Source: Strigamia acuminata (lineage: Eukaryota > Arthropoda > Chilopoda > Geophilomorpha > Linotaeniidae). From it: a stretch of DNA of 64,000 nucleotides. The notes beneath the pieces were generated by a model. The model was not told the DNA's origin and did not search any database. It worked only from the letters and a program-made list of their open reading frames with translations. The stretch lies in assembly GCA_949358305.1 (NCBI GenBank), contig OX442314.1, forward strand, positions 65,791,369 to 65,855,368. Reading direction: 5' to 3'. A program made the position numbers and the translations under genes. Positions 55,244 through 64,000 of this stretch are shown here, one piece after another. Within the stretch, counting starts at the first letter, position 1. Each line of letters begins with the position of its first letter.

Positions 55244-58200
55244 AGTTAACTGCGATCTGAAATGAGCTCAAAATTTTTTTTTCAAAATTTATTGCTTGGG
55301 TGTTGCTAAAACTTACATCTACAAAGGTTTAAACACTATTTATAAACATTCAGACACATTGGACTTGTGGTGTTTGTGCTAAGTCAACTGTGATGAGATC
55401 AAAAGTCTATTCTCCCAAATCATTGGTTGGATGTTTCTAAAACTTACATTAGAGCCTTCTACTAAGGTTTAAACACTATTTCTAAACATTCAGAGACATT
55501 GGTCTTGTGGTGTTTGTGCTAAGTCAACTGTGATTAGATCAAAAGTCTATTCTCCCAAATCATTGGTTGGATGTCTCTAAAACTTACATTGGAGCCTTCT
55601 ACTAAGGTTTAAACACTATTTCTGAACATTCAGAGACATTGGTCTTGTGGTGTTTGTGCTAAGTCAACTGTGATGAGATCAAAAGTCTATTCTCCCAAAT
55701 CATTGGTTGGATGTTTCTAAAACTTACATTGGAGCCTTCTACTAAGGTTTAAACACTATTTCTGAACATTCAGAGACATTGGTCTTGTGGTGTTTGTGCT
55801 AAGTCAACTGTGATGAGATCAAAAGTCTATTCTCCTAAATCAATGGTTGAATGTTTCTAAAACTTACATTGGAGCCTTCTACTAAGGTTTAAACACTATT
55901 TCTGAACATTCAAAGACATTGGACTTGTGGTGTTTGTGCTAAGTCAACTGTGATGAGATCAAAAGTCTATTCTCCCAAATCATTGGTTGGATGTTTCTAA
56001 AACTTACATTGGAGCCTTCTACTAAGGTTTAAACACTATTTCTGAACATTCAGAGACATTGGACTTGTGGTGTTTGTGCTAAGTCAACTGTGATGAGATC
56101 AAAAGTCTATTCTCCCAAATCATTGGTTGGATGTTTCTAAAACTTACATTGGAGCCTTCTACTAAGGTATAAACACTATTTCTGAACATTCAGAGACATT
56201 GGTGTTTGTGCTAAGTCAACTGCGATCTGAAATGAGCTCAAAATTTTTTTTTCAAAATTTATTGCTTGGGTGTTGCTAAAACTTACATTTAAGGCTTCTA
56301 CAAAGGTTTAAACACTATTTATAAACATTCAGACACATTGGACTTGTGGTGTTTGTGCTAAGTCAACTGTGATGAGATCAAAAGTCTATTCTCCCAAATC
56401 ATTGGTTGGATGTTTCTAAAACTTACATTGGAGCCTTCTACTAAGGTTTAAACACTATTTCTGAACATTCAGAGACATTGGTCTTGTGGTGTTTGTGCTA
56501 AGTCAACTGTGATGAGATCAAAAGTCTATTCTCCTAAATCAATGGTTGAATGTTTCTAAAACTTACATTGGAGCCTTCTACTAAGGTTTAAACACTATTT
56601 CTGAACATTCAGAGACATTGGACTTGTGGTGTTTCTGCTAAGTCAACTGTGATGAGATCAAAAGTCTATTCTCCCAAATCATTGGTTGGATGTTTCTAAA
56701 ACTTACATTGGAGCCTTCTACTAAGGTTTAAACACTATTTCTGAACATTCAGAGACATTGGACTTGTGGTGTTTCTGCTAAGTCAACTGTGATGAGATCA
56801 AAAGTCTATTCTCCCAAATCATTGGTTGGATGTTTCTAAAACTTACATTGGAGCCTTCTACTAAGGTTTAAACACTATTTCTGAACATTCAGAGACATTG
56901 GTCTTGTGGTGTTTGTGCTAAGTCAACTGTGATGAGATCAAAAGTCTATTCTCCTAAATCAATGGTTGAATGTTTCTAAAACTTACATTGGAGCCTTCTA
57001 CTAAGGTTTAAACACTATTTCTGAACATTCAGAGACATTGGACTTGTGGTGTTTCTGCTAAGTCAACTGTGATGAGATCAAAAGTCTATTCTCCCAAATC
57101 ATTGGTTGGATGTTTCTAAAACTTACATTGGAGCCTTCTACTAAGGTTTAAACACTATTTCTGAACATTCAGAGACATTGGTCTTGTGGTGTTTGTGCTA
57201 AGTCAACTGTGATGAGATCAAAAGTCTATTCTCCCAAATCATTGGTTGGATGTTTCTAAAACTTACATTGGAGCCTTCTACTAAGGTTTAAACACTATTT
57301 CTGAACATTCAGAGACATTGGACTTGTGGTGTTTGTGCTAAGTCAACTGTGATGAGATCAAAAGTCTATTCTCTCAAATCATTGGTTGGATGTTTCTAAA
57401 ACTTACATTGGAGCCTTCTACTAAGGTTTAAACACTATTTCTGAACATTCAGAGACATTGGTGTTTGTGCTAAGTCAACTGCGATCTGAAATGAGCTCAA
57501 AATTTTTTTTTCAAAATTTATTGCTTGGGTGTTGCTAAAACTTACATCTACAAAGGTTTAAACACTATTTATAAACATTCAGACACATTGGACTTGTGGT
57601 GTTTGTGCTAAGTCAACTGTGATGAGATCAAAAGTCTATTCTCCCAAATCATTGGTTGGATGTTTCTAAAACTTACATTAGAGCCTTCTACTAAGGTTTA
57701 AACACTATTTCTAAACATTCAGAGACATTGGTCTTGTGGTGTTTGTGCTAAGTCAACTGTGATTAGATCAAAAGTCTATTCTCCCAAATCATTGGTTGGA
57801 TGTCTCTAAAACTTACATTGGAGCCTTCTACTAAGGTTTAAACACTATTTCTGAACATTCAGAGACATTGGTCTTGTGGTGTTTGTGCTAAGTCAACTGT
57901 GATGAGATCAAAAGTCTATTCTCCCAAATCATTGGTTGGATGTTTCTAAAACTTACATTGGAGCCTTCTACTAAGGTTTAAACACTATTTCTGAACATTC
58001 AGAGACATTGGTCTTGTGGTGTTTGTGCTAAGTCAACTGTGATGAGATCAAAAGTCTATTCTCCTAAATCAATGGTTGAATGTTTCTAAAACTTACATTG
58101 GAGCCTTCTACTAAGGTTTAAACACTATTTCTGAACATTCAAAGACATTGGACTTGTGGTGTTTGTGCTAAGTCAACTGTGATGAGATCAAAAGTCTATT

Positions 58201-61200
58201 CTCCCAAATCATTGGTTGGATGTTTCTAAAACTTACATTGGAGCCTTCTACTAAGGTTTAAACACTATTTCTGAACATTCAGAGACATTGGACTTGTGGT
58301 GTTTGTGCTAAGTCAACTGTGATGAGATCAAAAGTCTATTCTCCCAAATCATTGGTTGGATGTTTCTAAAACTTACATTGGAGCCTTCTACTAAGGTTTA
58401 AACACTATTTCTGAACATTCAGAGACATTGGTGTTTGTGCTAAGTCAACTGCGATCTGAAATGAGCTCAAAATTTTTTTTTCAAAATTTATTGCTTGGGT
58501 GTTGCTAAAACTTACATTTAAGGCTTCTACAAAGGTTTAAACACTATTTATAAACATTCAGACACATTGGACTTGTGGTGTTTGTGCTAAGTCAACTGTG
58601 ATGAGATCAAAAGTCTATTCTCCCAAATCATTGGTTGGATGTTTCTAAAACTTACATTGGAGCCTTCTACTAAGGTTTAAACACTATTTCTGAACATTCA
58701 GAGACATTGGTCTTGTGGTGTTTGTGCTAAGTCAACTGTGATGAGATCAAAAGTCTATTCTCCTAAATCAATGGTTGAATGTTTCTAAAACTTACATTGG
58801 AGCCTTCTACTAAGGTTTAAACACTATTTCTGAACATTCAGAGACATTGGACTTGTGGTGTTTCTGCTAAGTCAACTGTGATGAGATCAAAAGTCTATTC
58901 TCCCAAATCATTGGTTGGATGTTTCTAAAACTTACATTGGAGCCTTCTACTAAGGTTTAAACACTATTTCTGAACATTCAGAGACATTGGTCTTGTGGTG
59001 TTTGTGCTAAGTCAACTGTGATTAGATCAAAAGTCTATTCTCCCAAATCATTGGTTGGATGTCTCTAAAACTTACATTGGAGCCTTCTACTAAGGTTTAA
59101 ACACTATTTCTGAACATTCAGAGACATTGGTCTTGTGGTGTTTGTGCTAAGTCAACTGTGATGAGATCAAAAGTCTATTCTCCTAAATCAATGGTTGAAT
59201 GTTTCTAAAACTTACATTGGAGCCTTCTACTAAGGTTTAAACACTATTTCTGAACATTCAGAGACATTGGACTTGTGGTGTTTCTGCTAAGTCAACTGTG
59301 ATGAGATCAAAAGTCTATTCTCCCAAATCATTGGTTGGATGTTTCTAAAACTTACATTGGAGCCTTCTACTAAGGTTTAAACACTATTTCTGAACATTCA
59401 GAGACATTGGACTTGTGGTGTTTCTGCTAAGTCAACTGTGATGAGATCAAAAGTCTATTCTCCCAAATCATTGGTTGGATGTTTCTAAAACTTACATTGG
59501 AGCCTTCTACTAAGGTTTAAACACTATTTCTGAACATTCAGAGACATTGGTCTTGTGGTGTTTGTGCTAAGTCAACTGTGATGAGATCAAAAGTCTATTC
59601 TCCCAAATCATTGGTTGGATGTTTCTAAAACTTACATTGGAGCCTTCTACTAAGGTTTAAACACTATTTCTGAACATTCAGAGACATTGGTCTTGTGGTG
59701 TTTGTGCTAAGTCAACTGTGATGAGATCAAAAGTCTATTCTCCTAAATCAATGGTTGAATGTTTCTAAAACTTACATTGGAGCCTTCTACTAAGGTTTAA
59801 ACACTATTTCTGAACATTCAGAGACATTGGACTTGTGGTGTTTCTGCTAAGTCAACTGTGATGAGATCAAAAGTCTATTCTCCCAAATCATTGGTTGGAT
59901 GTTTCTAAAACTTACATTGGAGCCTTCTACTAAGGTTTAAACACTATTTCTGAACATTCAGAGACATTGGTCTTGTGGTGTTTGTGCTAAGTCAACTGTG
60001 ATGAGATCAAAAGTCTATTCTCCCAAATCATTGGTTGGATGTTTCTAAAACTTACATTGGAGCCTTCTACTAAGGTTTAAACACTATTTCTGAACATTCA
60101 GAGACATTGGACTTGTGGTGTTTGTGCTAAGTCAACTGTGATGAGATCAAAAGTCTATTCTCCCAAATCATTGGTTGGATGTTTCTAAAACTTACATTGG
60201 AGCCTTCTACTAAGGTTTAAACACTATTTCTGAACATTCAGAGACATTGGTGTTTGTGCTAAGTCAACTGCGATCTGAAATGAGCTCAAAATTTTTTTTT
60301 CAAAATTTATTGCTTGGGTGTTGCTAAAACTTACATCTACAAAGGTTTAAACACTATTTATAAACATTCAGACACATTGGACTTGTGGTGTTTGTGCTAA
60401 GTCAACTGTGATGAGATCAAAAGTCTATTCTCCCAAATCATTGGTTGGATGTTTCTAAAACTTACATTAGAGCCTTCTACTAAGGTTTAAACACTATTTC
60501 TAAACATTCAGAGACATTGGTCTTGTGGTGTTTGTGCTAAGTCAACTGTGATTAGATCAAAAGTCTATTCTCCCAAATCATTGGTTGGATGTCTCTAAAA
60601 CTTACATTGGAGCCTTCTACTAAGGTTTAAACACTATTTCTGAACATTCAGAGACATTGGTCTTGTGGTGTTTGTGCTAAGTCAACTGTGATGAGATCAA
60701 AAGTCTATTCTCCTAAATCAATGGTTGAATGTTTCTAAAACTTACATTGGAGCCTTCTACTAAGGTTTAAACACTATTTCTGAACATTCAGAGACATTGG
60801 ACTTGTGGTGTTTCTGCTAAGTCAACTGTGATGAGATCAAAAGTCTATTCTCCCAAATCATTGGTTGGATGTTTCTAAAACTTACATTGGAGCCTTCTAC
60901 TAAGGTTTAAACACTATTTCTGAACATTCAGAGACATTGGACTTGTGGTGTTTCTGCTAAGTCAACTGTGATGAGATCAAAAGTCTATTCTCCCAAATCA
61001 TTGGTTGGATGTTTCTAAAACTTACATTGGAGCCTTCTACTAAGGTTTAAACACTATTTCTGAACATTCAGAGACATTGGTCTTGTGGTGTTTGTGCTAA
61101 GTCAACTGTGATGAGATCAAAAGTCTATTCTCCCAAATCATTGGTTGGATGTTTCTAAAACTTACATTGGAGCCTTCTACTAAGGTTTAAACACTATTTC

Positions 61201-64000
61201 TGAACATTCAGAGACATTGGTCTTGTGGTGTTTGTGCTAAGTCAACTGTGATGAGATCAAAAGTCTATTCTCCTAAATCAATGGTTGAATGTTTCTAAAA
61301 CTTACATTGGAGCCTTCTACTAAGGTTTAAACACTATTTCTGAACATTCAGAGACATTGGACTTGTGGTGTTTCTGCTAAGTCAACTGTGATGAGATCAA
61401 AAGTCTATTCTCCCAAATCATTGGTTGGATGTTTCTAAAACTTACATTGGAGCCTTCTACTAAGGTTTAAACACTATTTCTGAACATTCAGAGACATTGG
61501 ACTTGTGGTGTTTGTGCTAAGTCAACTGTGATGAGATCAAAAGTCTATTCTCCCAAATCATTGGTTGGATGTTTCTAAAACTTACATTGGAGCCTTCTAC
61601 TAAGGTTTAAACACTATTTCTGAACATTCAGAGACATTGGTGTTTGTGCTAAGTCAACTGCGATCTGAAATGAGCTCAAAATTTTTTTTTCAAAATTTAT
61701 TGCTTGGGTGTTGCTAAAACTTACATCTACAAAGGTTTAAACACTATTTATAAACATTCAGACACATTGGACTTGTGGTGTTTGTGCTAAGTCAACTGTG
61801 ATGAGATCAAAAGTCTATTCTCCCAAATCATTGGTTGGATGTTTCTAAAACTTACATTAGAGCCTTCTACTAAGGTTTAAACACTATTTCTAAACATTCA
61901 GAGACATTGGTCTTGTGGTGTTTGTGCTAAGTCAACTGTGATTAGATCAAAAGTCTATTCTCCCAAATCATTGGTTGGATGTCTCTAAAACTTACATTGG
62001 AGCCTTCTACTAAGGTTTAAACACTATTTCTGAACATTCAGAGACATTGGTCTTGTGGTGTTTGTGCTAAGTCAACTGTGATGAGATCAAAAGTCTATTC
62101 TCCCAAATCATTGGTTGGATGTTTCTAAAACTTACATTGGAGCCTTCTACTAAGGTTTAAACACTATTTCTGAACATTCAGAGACATTGGTCTTGTGGTG
62201 TTTGTGCTAAGTCAACTGTGATGAGATCAAAAGTCTATTCTCCTAAATCAATGGTTGAATGTTTCTAAAACTTACATTGGAGCCTTCTACTAAGGTTTAA
62301 ACACTATTTCTGAACATTCAAAGACATTGGACTTGTGGTGTTTGTGCTAAGTCAACTGTGATGAGATCAAAAGTCTATTCTCCCAAATCATTGGTTGGAT
62401 GTTTCTAAAACTTACATTGGAGCCTTCTACTAAGGTTTAAACACTATTTCTGAACATTCAGAGACATTGGACTTGTGGTGTTTGTGCTAAGTCAACTGTG
62501 ATGAGATCAAAAGTCTATTCTCCCAAATCATTGGTTGGATGTTTCTAAAACTTACATTGGAGCCTTCTACTAAGGTTTAAACACTATTTCTGAACATTCA
62601 GAGACATTGGTCTTGTGGTGTTTGTGCTAAGTCAACTGTGATGAGATCAAAAGTCTATTCTCCTAAATCAATGGTTGAATGTTTCTAAAACTTACATTGG
62701 AGCCTTCTACTAAGGTTTAAACACTATTTCTGAACATTCAGAGACATTGGACTTGTGGTGTTTGTGCTAAGTCAACTGTGATGAGATCAAAAGTCTATTC
62801 TCCCAAATCATTGGTTGGATGTTTCTAAAATTTACATTGGAGCCTTCTACTAAGGTTTAAACACTATTTCTGAACATTCAGAGACATTGGACTTGTGGTG
62901 TTTGTGCTAAGTCAACTGTGATGAGATCAAAAGTCTATTCTCCCAAATCATTGGTTGGATGTTTCTAAAACTTACATTAGAGCCTTCTACTAAGGTTTAA
63001 ACACTATTTCTAAACATTCAGAGACATTGGTCTTGTGGTGTTTGTGCTAAGTCAACTGTGATTAGATCAAAAGTCTATTCTCCCAAATCATTGGTTGGAT
63101 GTCTCTAAAACTTACATTGGAGCCTTCTACTAAGGTTTAAACACTATTTCTGAACATTCAGAGACATTGGTCTTGTGGTGTTTGTGCTAAGTCAACTGTG
63201 ATGAGATCAAAAGTCTATTCTCCCAAATCATTGGTTGGATGTTTCTAAAACTTACATTGGAGCCTTCTACTAAGGTTTAAACACTATTTCTGAACATTCA
63301 GAGACATTGGTCTTGTGGTGTTTGTGCTAAGTCAACTGTGATGAGATCAAAAGTCTATTCTCCTAAATCAATGGTTGAATGTTTCTAAAACTTACATTGG
63401 AGCCTTCTACTAAGGTTTAAACACTATTTCTGAACATTCAAAGACATTGGACTTGTGGTGTTTGTGCTAAGTCAACTGTGATGAGATCAAAAGTCTATTC
63501 TCCCAAATCATTGGTTGGATGTTTCTAAAACTTACATTGGAGCCTTCTACTAAGGTTTAAACACTATTTCTGAACATTCAGAGACATTGGACTTGTGGTG
63601 TTTGTGCTAAGTCAACTGTGATGAGATCAAAAGTCTATTCTCCCAAATCATTGGTTGGATGTTTCTAAAACTTACATTGGAGCCTTCTACTAAGGTTTAA
63701 ACACTATTTCTGAACATTCAGAGACATTGGTCTTGTGGTGTTTGTGCTAAGTCAACTGTGATGAGATCAAAAGTCTATTCTCCCAAATCATTGGTTGGAT
63801 GTTTCTAAAACTTACATTGGAGCCTTCTACAAAGGTTTAAACACTATTTATAAACATTCAGACACATTGGACTTGTGGTGTTTGTGCTAAGTCAACTGTG
63901 ATGAGATCAAAAGTCTATTCTCCCAAATCATTGGTTGGATGTTTCTAAAACTTACATTGGAGCCTTCTACTAAGGTTTAAACACTATTTCTGAACATTCA
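55244..64000. repeat. Segmental duplication inside the satellite, copy 2
   Basis: Partner of 41026-49900 and open at the window edge, so its true end is unknown. It lacks one 140-bp monomer relative to copy 1 between its T-rich units at 60262 and 61652. Confidence 0.92.

Larger units (their letters stand above)
38989..64000. repeat. Satellite array, right block (140-bp monomer), continuing past the window
   Basis: About 180 monomers with no other sequence. It is built of the same 140-, 132- and 147-bp units as the left block, plus a 138-bp T-rich form with a 9-bp deletion (ttacatctac in place of ttacatttaaggcttctac). It contains 15 T-rich units, and in the cgatctg sub-form each follows an 8-bp-deleted monomer. 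Variant order shows nested block duplications. There is no gene, promoter or ORF that I can support. Confidence 0.98.

Noticed and set aside
38989-64000. Telomeric or ribosomal repeats
   Set aside because: The unit is a 140-bp AT-rich satellite unrelated to telomere or rDNA sequence.

Overview
The window is repeat-dominated nuclear DNA from an animal, probably an invertebrate. The protein-coding content is all BEL/Pao-type LTR retrotransposon, a class found in animals, and over half the window is a satellite tandem array. I cannot place the host more precisely. I see no host single-copy gene, no tRNA or rRNA gene and no CRISPR array.

Layout. (1) 1-5959: the 3' part of BEL/Pao element E1, with a long intact polyprotein reading frame and a 1571-bp 3' LTR. 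(2) 5960-14367: satellite array with a 140-bp monomer. (3) 14368-23788: complete element E2, with two 1562-bp LTRs, one 1746-residue Gag-protease-RT-RNase H-integrase polyprotein and target duplication GTGC. (4) 23789-24117: satellite. (5) 24118-32496: element E3, on the minus strand, with two 1746-bp LTRs around about 4.9 kb of sequence with no recognisable gene and target duplication CCCA. (6) 32497-32809: satellite. (7) 32810-38988: element E4, with two 965-bp LTRs and target duplication TTAC. Its single 995-residue ORF has Gag, zinc knuckles and protease, but RT, RNase H and integrase are absent; the C-terminal part is an apparently intact TK1-type thymidine kinase domain. (8) 38989-64000: satellite with higher-order and segmental duplications.

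How it fits together. Removing E2, E3 and E4 with one copy of each 4-bp duplication restores a continuous satellite, so this was one array that collected several recent insertions. The flanking unit order can be matched to an uninterrupted stretch of the right-hand array, which gives paralogous empty sites. E1 and E2 appear autonomous, at least in the parts visible. E3 and E4 must borrow RT and integrase. The most notable object is E4, a retrotransposon that carries a nucleotide-salvage kinase in place of its polymerase and integrase and has transposed in that form.
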